Under the pieces are notes generated by a model. It saw only the letters and a program-made list of their open reading frames with translations, made no database searches and was not told where the DNA came from. Below are positions 1 through 13,445 of a DNA stretch of 64,000 bases, piece after piece. The stretch comes from Nymphalis io. Its lineage: Eukaryota; Arthropoda; Insecta; Lepidoptera; Nymphalidae. The position numbers and the translations under genes were made by a program. Each line of letters opens with the position of its first letter. Positions within the stretch are counted from its first letter, which is position 1. The stretch is taken from the NCBI RefSeq assembly GCF_905147045.1, contig NC_065904.1, positions 3,844,001 to 3,908,000 of the forward strand, read 5' to 3'.

Positions 1-586
1 TTTGAATTATATTTATAATATATAATATAATATATATTTATAATTATATTTCCCAATAAAAAGTTTAAAATATAAAAATAAGATTATTTATTTCGGTACA
101 AAAAGCAAGCTAATAATTTTTCTCCTATTTGGTTGGTTATCAAGAAAAAAAATGTACTTTTGTTAAACCTTGTGTTACATAGTGTACACTTAGTGGATAA
201 ATAAATATTTTTTATATGTTTTTTATAAAATCAGCTTAAAGTAATTTCTTTAAATATATATTAAGTAATAATATCATAGTTAATATTATCATAATATCAT
301 GAATTCAGCTTAACCGTGATAAAACGCAGCTATCCCTTGAAGTTGCGTAGTTATACCAAAGTTTATTATTGGTCTTCTGTTGTCGGGAAAGCAAATGGAG
401 CTATGAACAAATAAATTTCAATTTATTTTTCTATATTTTTGTTTTCTTTACGTTTTATATTCAAAAGTATATTTTTCAGTTTTCTTGTACTTAAATAAAA
501 ATAAACATTACACCTGTAGCAAAGAAAAGATGACCTTCTTGTAATAATTTTAACTTAATTTAAATGTATTTATTATTTCCTTCCAG

Positions 587-874
587 GTAATCCTCTCAGC
601 TATCGTCCTAAATATAATCTTAGCTGGAGATACAATGGCATATAATACCATATCTATGGCTGATAGAAAATCAGCGAATATCTATCAACAAAAATCGATG
701 CCAAGCGCAGAACCGTTTAAAAGAAATTGGTCACAGAGATCGAGCAGTAAGCCGTACAAAAATGTGCCACCTTATTTAGTTTTTAACCAAAAGGTTGGAG
801 CGTATTATCCCTATTATAAATACCCATATGAAAATAATATACGACGAACCGGTGTACAAAGGACAAGACTATAG
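587..874 (+). CDS. Terminal exon of a small secreted-type protein (5' end missing)
   Basis: A pyrimidine-rich acceptor ending TTCCAG at 586 opens an exon that reads without a stop to TAG at 872-874. The first 16 residues (587-634) are hydrophobic and end Ala-Gly-Asp, as in the core of a signal peptide. About 79 residues follow, rich in Tyr, Pro, Lys, Arg and Ser, including a tyrosine-rich stretch near 805-835. An intron inside the signal peptide is usual for insect cuticle and other secreted-protein genes, and the gene at 12022 has the same plan. The ATG at 635 is in frame but would discard the hydrophobic stretch, so the start is probably in an upstream exon outside the window. No family was recognised. 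Confidence 0.5.
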   Translation, partial: VILSAIVLNIILAGDTMAYNTISMADRKSANIYQQKSMPSAEPFKRNWSQRSSSKPYKNVPPYLVFNQKVGAYYPYYKYPYENNIRRTGVQRTRL

Positions 875-904
875 TTATGAAAGCTTGTAAATGTCTGGAC
901 TAAG

Positions 905-1135
905 AACTCTTTGAGAAGAATTGCGTCTCAGTTGATAGATTTTCATTTAACACGTGCAGGTTTTATGATGTTTTTCTTCACCACCGAGCACTTGATGAAT
1001 TTTATTATTCATGTAATACAAATTAAGCCATTTAATGCAGTTTAGTGGTGCTTGTCTGAATTTCTACCCACAATTTATTAAGATTTACGTGTTCAAATCA
1101 CTGAGCTATCAGGACTCTCAAGACTCAGCCAAGAA
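905..1135 (-). repeat. Degenerate copy of tRNA-headed SINE family A
   Basis: The reverse strand matches the family-A body seen intact at 23080-23384: the head, the internal GAAAAACATC-like stretch and the region around the CACCACTGAATTT-like motif are recognisable. It is heavily mutated and lacks the 3' end. Confidence 0.5.
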
Positions 1136-2930
1136 AACGATTGTAATGAACGATACATATGTTAATTATAAAAACATTTAACGGACGTTTTATAAACTAT
1201 TTTTATTATGTGACGTGCGTGAGTAAAGTGCGTGAGTAAAGACATGGTACATGATAATTATGCAATTTTTCTCGAAAACTAGCAGCTTTAAGACACTGAC
1301 TTTATTGTGTGTGTGCCACTGAATTTATTTTAATTGTTATCTTCTCGATTTTTACTGATTATAGATATTTGTACTTTTTTATTTTTATTTATTAATTTAG
1401 AAAGGAGAGCAATAATTGACACAATGAGCAACATAAATCACTCCTTACGTCTCCAATGCGCAGTCTATAATATTATATCGTTTATTTATGTAATTACTTA
1501 CTCGTTTGGTGATAGAATAATTGATGAGTAGTAACCACCCAAGTGGACCAACACAAAGCCACCTCCTAGTAAATTCATCATCAGCTATTTATATTGAAGT
1601 TGAGCAGGTGTATATCCTACATTCAAATGTTTCTACTTATGTTATTATGATGATAATTTCCGCCTGATAAAGCACAGGAGATATTAGCTAACTGCGCTGG
1701 ATATATAATGCACAAATATGTGTGCAAATACAGATGCATTCGCTATTCTCTAAACTTTAATAATCCGATGGGATAGGATGGGGGGTATGACCAAAAAAAG
1801 CTCAGACATAGGACTAATGGATTTAAGTCACTTCCAACTGCCGGGCTGCTGCTGAGATTCTTCGACATCTAAAATCCCAATAACTTTTTATGGGCCCGAC
1901 TAATAGTCGGGCCAACCCAGGTCCTTACATCCATCCATCTAATAGAAATTTTAGTTTAACTCTATACCTCACTCATTACACATATATAGCGGCAAAGCTG
2001 GGACGTGTAACTAAAGGGTCTGCATAAAACGAATATATTAAAACACATACAAAAAAAAATCTTGTTTTTTGGGCTAAAAGCATTCGCGTGCTAACAACTG
2101 ACTAAAGTCACATAATAATCGGATGAACCATTAAGAAACGCATACAGTGCAAATATAAAAAGAAATTATTATTAAGAAGGATGATATACCCTACAAAATA
2201 CTTTTTTAAGATTCTTATGTGTTTATACTTTAATAGGTATAACAACTGTGTAATGACAAATCGCATATTTTTCGTAATATTTACTATTATTACATTTTTA
2301 ATTTAGCCAAAAAACTAAACCAATCAATCTCTTTGAAATTTATTTCTTTAGGCTTAGTTAAAGATGTTATATTTTAATTATAGACATAAAGTAATAAGTA
2401 TAAAGTTCTTGTAATCAATTCTGATTAGTTCCGATTATTAGCATGAGCGGAATATCAATCGAAGCCGCAATAAAGTCTGTCGAAGAGAATCTAAAAGTTT
2501 TTTTTTTAATTCAATTGTAAAAATTACAAGCGTAAATGGTGTTTTATTGTTTTATTCTCAGCAGGCTTGTTTGTACATGCATTTCGTTTCAGTTTATATC
2601 CAGTAAGAGAATATTATATTAAAAACATAATATTAAATTATCGTTGTTTGGATGAACTGGTAATTTAAAATGATTCAAATTTAAATGAAATCAAAATAAA
2701 AATGCTATAAAAACATGATACGCATTAAAATATTCGATACGGAAAACGATTAAAATGTAAACGAAGCAAACGAAACATCTGATTTAAGTTAAAACAAACT
2801 ATAGAAACCTTTGCCTTCTAAGATATTAATCTTAATTCATATGCAATACCTTCATTACTTCAATGTCGTTGCTTTCGGCTAAATTTAATTGTGTATGGAA
2901 AAAAGTAGGAACAAAACAAATTACCAAGAC

Positions 2931-2964
2931 AATACTTAAACGTGTTCTTACACGTTTAAGTATT
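2931..2964. repeat. Perfect hairpin, 14-bp arms, 6-base loop
   Basis: AATACTTAAACGTG (2931-2944) is followed after TTCTTA by its exact reverse complement (2951-2964). It lies 85 bp from a second perfect hairpin. Confidence 0.8.
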
Positions 2965-3049
2965 TTTGTAGATTAAAATTGAAAAGTTATATAGATTAAA
3001 TTTGAATTTATTTATTTAATTAAGAAAGAAAAAGTATCATTTGGTAACT

Positions 3050-3104
3050 GACAGCAGTGCTATTCTGTAAGAATATGTAATTCTGTAAGAATAGCACTGC
3101 TGTC
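3050..3104. repeat. Perfect hairpin, 16-bp arms, 23-base loop
   Basis: GACAGCAGTGCTATTC (3050-3065) is exactly complementary to 3089-3104. The loop contains a second small inverted repeat, and TCTGTAAGAAT occurs twice in direct orientation. It could be a relic of a foldback transposon or a small-RNA hairpin; sequence alone cannot decide. Confidence 0.8.
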
Positions 3105-4839
3105 CATTATTTGTGATAATGAAAGAAACATTGTGCACTATTAATACACAATTTCAATTATCTTTAAAATATGATCAACATTTTAATCCCGACATGATTA
3201 ATCGATTTATTGCATATATAATGTATTCAGTAGCGAAAGTATATATGTATGTGTGCGAAAGAATTATTAAAGTAAATTTTAAAACCAGGTTGTAATTTAA
3301 ACTAGAAACTTATACTTAATAATTCGCAACAGTTAGCATTACTTAATGAAATTTAATATGTAAAAAGAACAAGACACCAGCAGTATCAAAATATAAACGT
3401 AATTATGAAATATATGAAGAGATACTTCATTGAATTACAATCTGAAAACATTTGACGCCTTCACACTTAACATGTCGGCCCCTCGGTTTTTCTTACGTAC
3501 TATCTCTGCTCGGATTTCAGTAAATATTTATTACATATTTTTGCCAGGTATAGAATATCAAGTTAAAAATATGAAAGTTCCTTCTAACGCAGTTTGCCCA
3601 TATGTTATAAATTTTAAGATAATTATAAAATAACTTTATAAATGGCACATATGACTGAATTTCATGCGAGATTTGCTTACGTGTTTCTGTTTAGTTTTTC
3701 CCTTTACCAACGAGCATTCGATGAATAATAAACACAATTAATCTAAAACGAATTTAAGTCTAAATAAATTATTTTTAAATATCGAAACTTAACTTTTTTT
3801 GACTAATTTGCTCGTTTTATTCTAAAATTTAAAAAAAACTAATTAATAATAACATTGCCTATCATGACTTTTTTATATATAATATGTCTAAATTTCAAAT
3901 AAATCAAATCAAACAATAATTAAAATATTTTTATTCAAAATTACTTTTACAATTACTTTAGAATCGTCAAGCGTTATCATCGATTCGGAATGTGGATTCT
4001 ACTGAGAAGAACCGACAAGAAGTTCAGTAGGTATTCTTTAAAATACAAATTCGTGTTATTTCACACATTAAGTAGTTAATTTCCATATGAGGCTTTCAAT
4101 ATTGAAGATATCGATCATATTTAATATCACTTTATGGTTTTAAAATCTAGAGATCAGAGCCATTCCTTCATGGACGTGACACTTGGGACCTATTACAATT
4201 TATCCATTAATTTGAATTGTCAATTTTATTACAGACCGGGCAGTTTCTGCCATGCTCCTGGGTCACATTTATTATGTTCAGAAATGGAGCAAGAACATTT
4301 TTAAGTGTGAAAAATGCATGTATATTAAAATTACGGTAACAAAAAGTTACGTCAAAGACATTCATTTTATAATTAAAATAAATAAATGCTTGTTTCTTAA
4401 ATAAAATAAAATCAAAAATAAATTCCTTTAAAAGTAAACTTTGTGAGTTACTTAATTAATCTACTGTCTGTCCATCTTGAGTATTGTAGTCTTGTTTAGC
4501 ATTCATGCTGTTATGTACATTTAAAGGTTGAAGCGCTATTCAAAATGTTACAAAAGCGGTTTCTTATCGCATACAGCAAGTACTTAACTCAAGAGTCAAA
4601 CTTATATTTTTACCATTTTTAAAGATAAAATTTTAGACATTAAAATTTTTCTCGATATAAAATATCGTCAGACCATACGTCACGTTTCCTCTGAAGATTA
4701 ATATAACTAAGACATGGTATTAGTTAATAGTCTGGGTAAATATTTCTGAGGTGATACAGTGACGCAGCAAGGTGAATTAAGGCTGAAGTCACAGGACATT
4801 AAGTAAAAAATCGGGGCACCAGCCTATATCAGAATAAGA

Positions 4840-5085
4840 TAAGTAAACAATGACTTGAGGAGGACAGCAGTCGGGATGGCCTCGCGCTGCTTTACGCACT
4901 AGCGAGGAGAGCGAAGGGCAAAATTACCGGCGCCCCTTGAGGTTAGCTCCGCTAAGCCACGAGCGGAACACCAGCACGGGAGGGGCAGCGAATGTGTCAT
5001 ATCAATTCGATCCCGCAGCATCTCCGATCCGTGCTGAGGACGGTCGTCGCGGTGGTGGCGTCCAGACCGATAACATAAAATAAAG
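4840..5085. repeat. GC-rich repeat-like block of unknown class
   Basis: About 245 bp are far richer in G and C than the flanks and show no intact reading frame. The block abuts a family-D retroposon at 5093. It is probably a fragment of a larger transposable element; class not recognised. Confidence 0.35.
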
Positions 5086-5092
5086 ATACCAC

Positions 5093-5343
5093 ACTGGTGG
5101 TAGGGCTTTGTGCAAGCTCGTCTGGGTAGGCACTACCCACTCATCAGGTATTCTACTACTATTCTTGTGAGTGAGCCAACACCAAACAAGGGACATAACA
5201 TCTTAGTTCCCAAGGTTGGTGGCGCATCGGTGATATAAGCGATGGTTAACATTTCTTACTATGTCAATGACTATGGGCGTTGGTGACCACTTACCATCAG
5301 GTGGCCCATATGCTCGTCCGCCTTGCTATATTATTAAAAAAAA
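5093..5343 (+). repeat. Retroposon family D copy, internally deleted
   Basis: Starts CTGGTGGTAGGGCTTTG and ends in an A-run after a GTCCGCCTT motif, as in the other D copies. About 65 bp around the usual CCGGTTTGAAGGG motif are missing. Confidence 0.8.
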
Positions 5344-8300
5344 TACAACAACTCGAGATTATAATTTTTTTAATTTATTTACATAAACTTTTAAAGAATT
5401 GGCGTCGTTAATAGTATTTTGTTTTTGTTATTTATTATCATAATAAAACAGGTTTACCGATAGCCACAAAATAAACTGGATACCCAAGTTTTGATATTTA
5501 CAAATAATTCGTTTAAGCAAGTTTGTTTCAGAGCGCGTCGATATCGTCGGAGGGTTCCAAATTGAAGAGAAAAATACTAAGTTATTCACTAACATGTACA
5601 GTCTTTACGTAATTATGTATATATATAACAAAGACTGTTGTCTAGAATGTTATTATAAGATCCAAATGATATTTTAAGGCTTCAGTGTAGTATTTTTATA
5701 ATATAAAAATTATACATAAATTTCTATAGTAATAGTGTTCAAGATATATTTGTCTCTTACAAGAGATCTTATCGAAACTATAGAAAAATTAAATTTTACA
5801 TACTCTTTCTTTTATCGTCTTTTATCGTTAGTTTCTGAACTGATTTACATAGTCAGATTCATTAATCTTATTAAATACTGAACGACCAATGTCCATTCAG
5901 ATTCATAAAGTCAATGTTATTTCGATGATTACGAAATAATTTAAAACTAACTAATTAACTAAATAATTATAAATAACTTCCTGTTAATTTATATACCGAA
6001 ATTGTAGATGCCTCTAAATAGAGAAATATTTCATTTTAATGAAGTAAAAATATCACCGAATTAGATAATTGTACTATGTCATAGTATTTATATTGTATAA
6101 GTAATTTATACTGACTATGACATTTTATAATTGAGAAAAACAGGCATGGGTAATCAAAAAGTTTTCATATTTTATTACTGAACCCTATAATTACGAGAAT
6201 AAAAACTGATAGCATCATAAAATTAATAGAAACAGCCACATGAAAACCAGTTACAATAAAAAAACGTGACGAGCTTCTCTAATGGAATATAATAATTTTA
6301 TTAACCAATAATTCAATAACCCTAAAAAAAAATAATGGTAACTATAATTTGAAAAACAGAACAACTTTTGCCTATTTCGATTCCCCGTAGCAACCGCAAC
6401 AACAGACAAGATTTGAGATCAAACGTTAAATGATACGTTCGCTTTATTTGTTTGTTTTGAATTAACTTTTCTTTGTATGTTTGTTCGTATGCGTTTCTAA
6501 ACCATTCATCCGACTGTGATGGAACTTTAGTAACTTTTCTGGGTACACTCGCGAAGGTTGTATGTTTGACGTTCTATATAAAACGTTTTATGTATAACCC
6601 TGCGAAACCAAGTCGAGTAGCTTGTTATTTTTATAAAACTTACTTATCATTATTGTTTTCGAATATATTTATATTTCTCAGATTGTGGCTGGTTTTGGCT
6701 ATATTTACGAGCGATAACCGAGTAATTGCAGCATGTGTTATCTTAGTATGGTAGAGCACTGTTATTTTTTTCTATTAGCATGAATTATCTCACGATTCTT
6801 CAAGAATATCAATATGACTGATTTTTGTAGTTGTATGTACTTAAGTAGATTCTTTTAGATTTAATAATTTCAGACTGTGATGAAGGTGACCAGGAATAAA
6901 ACCAGTGGTTAAAAGATTGTGAATCAATATTATTATTATTTAAAACAAATATTGTTTACACCTGTACTTCGATTCATATATCTTGTTAAAATTGATATTT
7001 TAAAGGCATTTTATTAGATCAGTATAATAACTTTCTCGAATAATAAATAAACAATCCTGTTTTTCGTAATTCGATGTTTGCGAAGTTATTATGAAATTAC
7101 AAATTTCAAGTCACCTATTAAATATTTAGTGACACCAATAGGCATTCAGATCATGTCAGTTGCAGAATCGGCCACGCGCTTCCCAGGGTTTCAAGTTCGA
7201 ACATACCCCACGCAGACACGCTCTGGTTTGTAACAGACGAGGCAAATGAAAACGTGACCGGCCAAATCAAGCATGGAGATTGATTCGGGCTGAAGTTAAG
7301 AGGAAATTACATAATACATCGGGAAAACTTGAAGACATAAAACGAAAAGTTAAAAAATAAACGGGAATGCGATTTACAGTCGACGTAGTCTGTGTTAAAT
7401 TATAACCCACCTGACTTAAATAAATTTATCGTACAAAATTTAGCAAATTGATTTTAATTTAAAAGTTACTTTATTTATAGGTAATATGAACCAAAAATAA
7501 AACATGTATTTTTCTCCGAAGCTTAAAAGTATTTCGAGTGAATGCGCCGCTAATCTGTTCATTGTAGTTTTAATGGTTTTTCCCTTCTTAATAATATTTA
7601 GAATGTATTTAGAATTATTTTTAGAATCAGACTTATACTTTATTTCATTTAAATCGTTACAATAAGTGTCACCAAAAGATATATAAAATTTTCATCGCTT
7701 CATTCTTTTTAAAAAGTGATATTCGACATTAATTATACTAGTTATAGACCTACTATTAAAATAAGTCAAAACAGCATACCAGAGTAAATCGGGTTTCAAT
7801 ATTTTAGATATTAAGTGACATCATATCACATTATCTTGCACTACTGGATTATGAAAATAGGAATTTAAAAAATGTATTTTTAAGAATTTTAAAAATTTTA
7901 TTACATAAAAAAAAATAGATTCGTACAGAAGAAAGAGAAAAAAAACGCTTTGTTTGTAAGAATCTGAAATTGCAGCCTTCGTCTATAAATACGTTAGTGA
8001 AAGTCAGCAAGGTCTCTGAAACATCATTTTTATGTGTTTTTTTTTTATCTTTCGTAATATAGTTTTAAATGTAGGTAATGACCCAAATTAAAACGTCAAC
8101 TCTTATTAACAGATTTAAAAAAAAAGTATTTATTTTGATAAGGAATAATACTTTGTGTTTATTTTTTTACATAATTTAAAAAAAAATACTTATAGCTCAT
8201 TACTCATAATGTACATTCGATGTATAAAAACTATTGATCACTGTTTGTAGACATTTTGAAGTTCTACTATATAATAATAATATCATACAAATTTTTTGGT

Positions 8301-8493
8301 ATACTTCCCATACTTGTTTGCTTTTCAGGCTGCGCCTTCCCGATGTTTTCCTGTTAAATATAATACTTATAGACATGCTTAATACGTATCGACAATCCAA
8401 TGGAACAGAATACGACACGACCAGAAAGATTTTAGGAACAGTAACAATGGTTTACATGATTTCTGACGCATGAAACTATTTTTCATTTCCAAA
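5344..8493. other. AT-rich intergenic DNA, no gene supported
   Basis: No gene could be supported. A stretch near 6460-6560 shares wording with the Helitron-like piece at 51405 (a CATCCGA.TGTGATG motif). A 33-codon open stretch near 7250-7355 is Lys/Arg-rich but has a stop immediately upstream and no convincing acceptor. Confidence 0.45.
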
Positions 8494-8494
8494 C

Positions 8495-8627
8495 TCCGGC
8501 CGGCTACTGAGAAATTATTGACGAAAAATAACGTTATTTTTTATATTGACCCGACCCCGGGAACGAACCAATGACGTAGTAACCTGCGTCTTTACAAACT
8601 AGTTACTAGACCAACGAGGCAGTGTAT
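8495..8627 (-). repeat. tRNA-headed SINE family B, fragment
   Basis: Read on the reverse strand, it has an A-box-like TTGGTCTAGTAAC and a B-box-like GGTTCGTTCCC, followed by the TTTCTCAGTAGCC motif typical of this family. It is the head of the SINE; the 3' part is missing. The same family occurs at 30432 and 33395. Confidence 0.65.
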
Positions 8628-11600
8628 CGCTCATTAAAATTCATTTTCTAAATTATAATGTCAAATTAAAAACTATAATATTACCATGATATACATTCTT
8701 CGTAATATTATCACGATGACTCATTATAACAGCAAAAACTCAATTTGCAGTAACAAAAAAAAACTAGCGAAACCGGCTTTAGTGCAACAATAAACTGATA
8801 TTTCCAGAAATCCAATCATAAAATCTATAGTTACAAGGCATTGACCTATAAAATGTTCAGTTATGATTCATACAACTTCAACGAGGGACTTTCCACAGAC
8901 TGAATTACAAAGTATAAGCACTGCCACAGAATAAGTGTAATCTGATTTGGAATATTATTAAGAATAATTTGGAAAAACCCTAACATTCTCACATTTATAA
9001 TTTAATTTGTACATCATTATATACATGGCTTGCAGGTTTCCGGTAATCACCTAGATAGCACGGTTTCATAATGATTTATACAAGTAATTAATTAAGAAGA
9101 AACCGGACCTTGAAGCTCCCGGTATTAGCCTAAAAATATTCTTATATTATTTTTATTTACAGAAAATTTATATAAAACTGAAATGTAAGTTTATTTGAAC
9201 TTGTTACTTGCTAATGTCATTTACCAGTTGATTTGTTTTTTTAGCCCAATTATTAAAGGAGTATTTAAGGAGTTACATCATACTACTACCCATGGGTGTG
9301 GATCACTAACGTTTAGCACTTATAAAACCGCGCGCAATAGCTAGTATATCTGTAACAGCTTATAACTTATCCGATGCGACACTAATGGCTTAAAAAACTT
9401 TAAGATAAAATAATTGTGTCCTAAAAAAACTGTAATTTATTTATCTAGTTTATTTTCTTCGACGATCTGTTCACTTATCTATGTACCTGGGTTTTTTTTC
9501 GTACATCTGGTAACTCTGTATATATAAATTGTGTATGAAAATAATGGAAAAAGCCCAAGAGACTTAATATGTAGGTGTTAATTAGAAGTTGTTTTTATAC
9601 ATAGTAAATCTCACATAAATAATCACACAAGCAGTGAGCTCAAAATAAAAGAGTACAAAGATGGACTTATCTTAATAAGCGGTCGTAGGATATAATATAT
9701 TCTGGTACGATTTAATTTAAATGCTTTTCAATAATAAAAAATATTTAAAAACATTTAAAATTAATGTTAAACTACTTCTGAGAAGGTCAATTAAAAAATT
9801 AAACGCCCGTTGATTGGTTAAGAGTATTTTTAATATCCTTTTATAAATCCTTAAAGCGATCAAAATTAATTTGTTCTGTTAAGTTTAATAATTTACGAAG
9901 TACATATCCTTGATTTTTTTTAACAATTGCTTTTTTTATAAAATAATATATAGGTTTACTGTATAATTAAAAAAACAATTATTTCAGTCACAAAATATTT
10001 TAATAATCTTATCATTATTAGATTCAATATTTTATTATGTGTCATTTTATTAATACGCGAGCAAAAGCAATATCAGAACTATAAAAAATCTCCATGGACC
10101 GGTAAATAACTAAAACCCGTAAAAATATACCGGCAGTATAGTTAATGACATCGACAGACAACCTATTTCCTATATAACTAAAAAAATTTGCATAACCCGA
10201 CTAAAATCACTCGAAAACAATCTACATATATCAAACTCGATTCAACACGTTATCGTGAAGATGAATTTGGTCCATGAACGTTTATTAACGAACGGTCAAT
10301 TTGTTGACGAGTTAGAGGGTAACTGACAGAAACACCAACAAATATATATACTGCTGCTGATCGATATTGCAAAGTTAATAATTTTGTGTCTAATCGCTCT
10401 TTTAACAGATTTATTTTATTTCTTTCATAGTTTCATCTTATGTAGTCTCCGAAATTTGGATTTATTATTATTAGAAGGATATTATCTGTTATATGTATGG
10501 TTCTACATAAATTTAACGTTTCATATAAAGCGTAATGGCATAGTAACTGTGTTTATTAAATAGTGCTTATTAAGTTTTTATAGATTACGGTTTTTTTATA
10601 AAATAAATCAATAAGTCATTTAATAATATTTTATCTAGTGGCAATTATTAGGAAGATAAGTCTGAGTAAATTAAATGGATAGAATATACTAGACCAGTTT
10701 TAACAACTGGTGCTGATTCAGCTGAACACCATCCCTTTCGTCAGGACTAAATGACCACCTGCTGTCTTTGTTAATCCCTTAAGTAAGAAAGAGATAGCGA
10801 TATATTTAGTCTTTGATGTTTTTGATTTATGAAATAGATTAATATTTGTTTACAACCGAGTGATCATTGAACAGCATTTTTTAATTTCTTTAAGAATAAT
10901 CTATCGAATTTGAATTAAAAAATAGATAATTATTTCAAGAATCGACTTTGATTACAGATTTAATGGATAATCGTTAGTGAGGAATATGATGGCGTCATAA
11001 TTGTTATTGTATTATGTAGAGAAAAAATATGTATTCGATTTTTTTATTACAAACGTGGTAAATATGTTATTGAAATTTTAACGTTTTTCTTTATGTAAAC
11101 GATTTATAAAATTTAACAACTAAATAAAATCAAAATTATGCGTCGATGTTTAATACACTAATTTAAAATATGAAATAGTATGTATACATATACATTTCAT
11201 ATTATATATATCTTTTAAATAACATTTATCACGAAACTACCCACAGCTTATTAAAATATACTAGTTAGATATAGCTTCCGGCGTCCAAACAACCCATTAT
11301 TTAAGTTTCATTCCTCGCCTCTGTTATTTAATAGATACAAAAAATATAAGATAATTTAAAATAAAAACATATTATATTAACGTACGTAATATATATATAC
11401 ATCAAGTACGTTGCATAAACGGGCTCTTTCGATGTTATTTTTTTTAAATTTCGCAACTTCCTTTTAATATAATTGTTAAGAAGATTACCAAACTTCACTA
11501 AAAACAATAAGTACTTTCTAATAAAGTGGTTTTACGAATTAAATTTACAACAGAGCTTAATGTCCATGCTCATAATGTAATAAATAAATTAAGCTTAATT

Positions 11601-11940
11601 ATAATTGTATATATATTGTACCTTCACTTAAATTTCAATGAATTAGTAAACAGGATTTAATTTTGTCACTTTTTTTCACAAGGCATCAGATCTAAAAATT
11701 TTGAATGACAATTATTAATTAATATTTATGGAAACATATTAATTTTAATAAAATATTATTAAAAACTTTTTCAATACAATTAATACTTTAAAAATATGTA
11801 TAAATTATATTTTAATTAAAACTTTATATTTTTATTAAGTAAATGGAAACGTCCGATTATATTTACTAGTAGAAACTATATGGTTTACAGTAAGAGAATC
11901 TGAAGAGAACGATCGCATGAGTCAGGAAGAGAACGCGAAC
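8628..11940. other. AT-rich intergenic DNA upstream of the glycine-rich gene
   Basis: Nothing coding was seen. The sequence is AT-rich with many short homopolymer runs and no recognisable retroposon. Distal regulatory elements of the gene at 12022 could lie here, but none can be named. Confidence 0.4.
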
Positions 11941-11950
11941 GCTAGACTCG

Positions 11951-11958
11951 TATATAAG
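11951..11958 (+). promoter_or_regulatory. TATA box of the glycine-rich gene
   Basis: TATATAAG lies 71 bp upstream of the ATG at 12022, which leaves room for a transcription start near 11980 and a 5' leader of about 40 bases. Strong TATA boxes are common in insect cuticle-protein genes. Confidence 0.65.
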
Positions 11959-12021
11959 CAGCGAGAGGATTAACATTTGTATTATTTGTGTGTGATAGTT
12001 ATTGAGGCAACTCGTGTGGAC

Positions 12022-13424
12022 ATGGCTAAGTTTTTGGTAAGTATCTTATTATATCATGAAATTAAACTAATATTATAAATGTGTTTAAGTAATTTAATAT
12101 ATAATTTAAAGATGGCATAGTAATGTTAAGAAATTGGATAGAGTAACGTTCTTTTAAATTATATAATTATATATAAATAATTTATTGATTTTTGTTTTAA
12201 GGCTTGTTATATTAAACTCAAATAAGATTCGTACAAGAATGGGCAAGAAACTCTGTTGTTACTCTTTTTGTTTCGTCGATTTACACATGTTGATTATACG
12301 TGTTATTATCGTATAGGTAAAATTAATTGATATTATGTACTGCATAAAGTTAAGGTACATATAAATGTATTGACTATTTCATCCGTAATAATTAATTATT
12401 TCATTGTTTTCTTCCAGATTGTTACGTTAGCCTTAGTGGCTATTGCGACGGCGTATCCAGGTACTATATATATTTTTTTATCTGACTATTTACTATTTAT
12501 TAATATTTATATTAAGTACTCTATTTCATCTTACTAATACTATTTATTATTATGGAATAGTTCCATAATAAATGAATTAGAACTTGGGTTGACTGTTACT
12601 GTAAGTGTGCTCACTGTAATAGTTTTTTTTTTTTTTTTAATAAATGCAAACATTTTGAATGGACTTATTGAAACTCATTAGTAGGAATATGTCAAATCAT
12701 TAAAAAGTATTAAATTGTCCATGGCTAATATGTTTAACTAGATATATATGTCGGATACCTCTGTCATAATTAATTCGGGCAGAGTAAATTGATAGATAGA
12801 TAAATTGAAACATGACCAATATAGTGCTAATTTGTTTTTTGTTCTTTAGGATACGGAGCGGGCGGTAGCTCTGGAGGATATGGCGGTAGCCATGGGGGCG
12901 GATTCGGTGACCATGGCAGTGGAGGCTTCGGGGGTGGCCATGGAGGCGGCCACGGCGGCGGCCAAGGCGGCGGTCACGGAGCTATTATCGGAGGGGGCCA
13001 CGGCGCCGGTGTCGGTGGAGGCCACAACAGCGGTATAGGTGGAGGCCACGGCAGTGCTATTGGAGGCGGTCACAGCGGCGGATTTGGCAGTGGTCACGAT
13101 AGCGGATTCGGCGGTGGTCACAATGGTGGATACGGCGGTGGTCATGATGGTGGATTCAGCGGTGGTCACGATGGCGGATTCAGCGGTGGCCACGAAGGCG
13201 GATTCGGCGGTGGTCACGAAGGCGGATTCGGCGGTGGTCATGATGGTGGATTCAGCGGTGGTCACGATGGCGGATTTGGCGGTGGTCACGATGGTGGATT
13301 CGGCGGTGGTCATGGTGGTAGTTTCGGGCATGGTGGTAACCACGGTGGTTTTGGAGACGACCATGGCTTCGGTGGAGGACATGGTGGACACGGCGGCTTG
13401 GGTCACGGTCATGGCAAATACTAA
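12022..13424 (+). CDS. Glycine/histidine-rich secreted protein, cuticular type
   Basis: Three coding exons, 12022-12036, 12418-12460 and 12850-13424, keep phase across both introns and encode 210 residues. Residues 1-17 (MAKFLIVTLALVAIATA) form a clear signal peptide, split by the first intron after codon 5, a layout typical of insect cuticle-protein genes. The rest is almost entirely Gly with regular His, Phe, Asp and Ser. From about 13078 to 13317 it is a tandem array with an eight-residue period of the type GGGHDGGF, and the protein ends in Lys-Tyr. A TATA box (11951) and an AATAAA (13446) frame the gene. Likely a structural protein of cuticle or another secreted matrix; a glycine-rich antimicrobial role cannot be excluded. 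Antisense and shifted frames stay open only because of the repeat. Confidence 0.85.
13078..13317 (+). repeat. 24-bp tandem repeat inside the glycine-rich exon
   Basis: Units of the form GGCGGTGGTCACGATGGCGG recur every 24 bp with codon-level variation (GAT/GAA/AAT, TTC/TTT/TAC). The array length is likely to vary between individuals. Confidence 0.75.
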
Positions 13425-13445
13425 GAAACTTTGTAAATTATTTAA

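Larger units (their letters stand above)
1140..4820. other. AT-rich intergenic DNA, no gene seen
   Basis: No open frame with plausible splice sites or codon pattern was found. The stretch holds a short GC stem-loop at 1893-1913 (9-bp arms, 3-base loop) and two perfect hairpins at 2931-2964 and 3050-3104, described in their own entries. Short open frames at 1334, 3113 and 3430 are AT-rich and have no coding character. Confidence 0.5.

Noticed and set aside
1893..1913. GC stem-loop GGCCCGACT-AAT-AGTCGGGCC as a terminator
   Set aside because: Factor-independent hairpin terminators are bacterial; here it is probably part of a decayed repeat.
7250..7355. Lys/Arg-rich 33-codon open stretch ending in TAA
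   Set aside because: An in-frame stop lies immediately upstream and no acceptor joins it in frame, so an exon cannot be supported.
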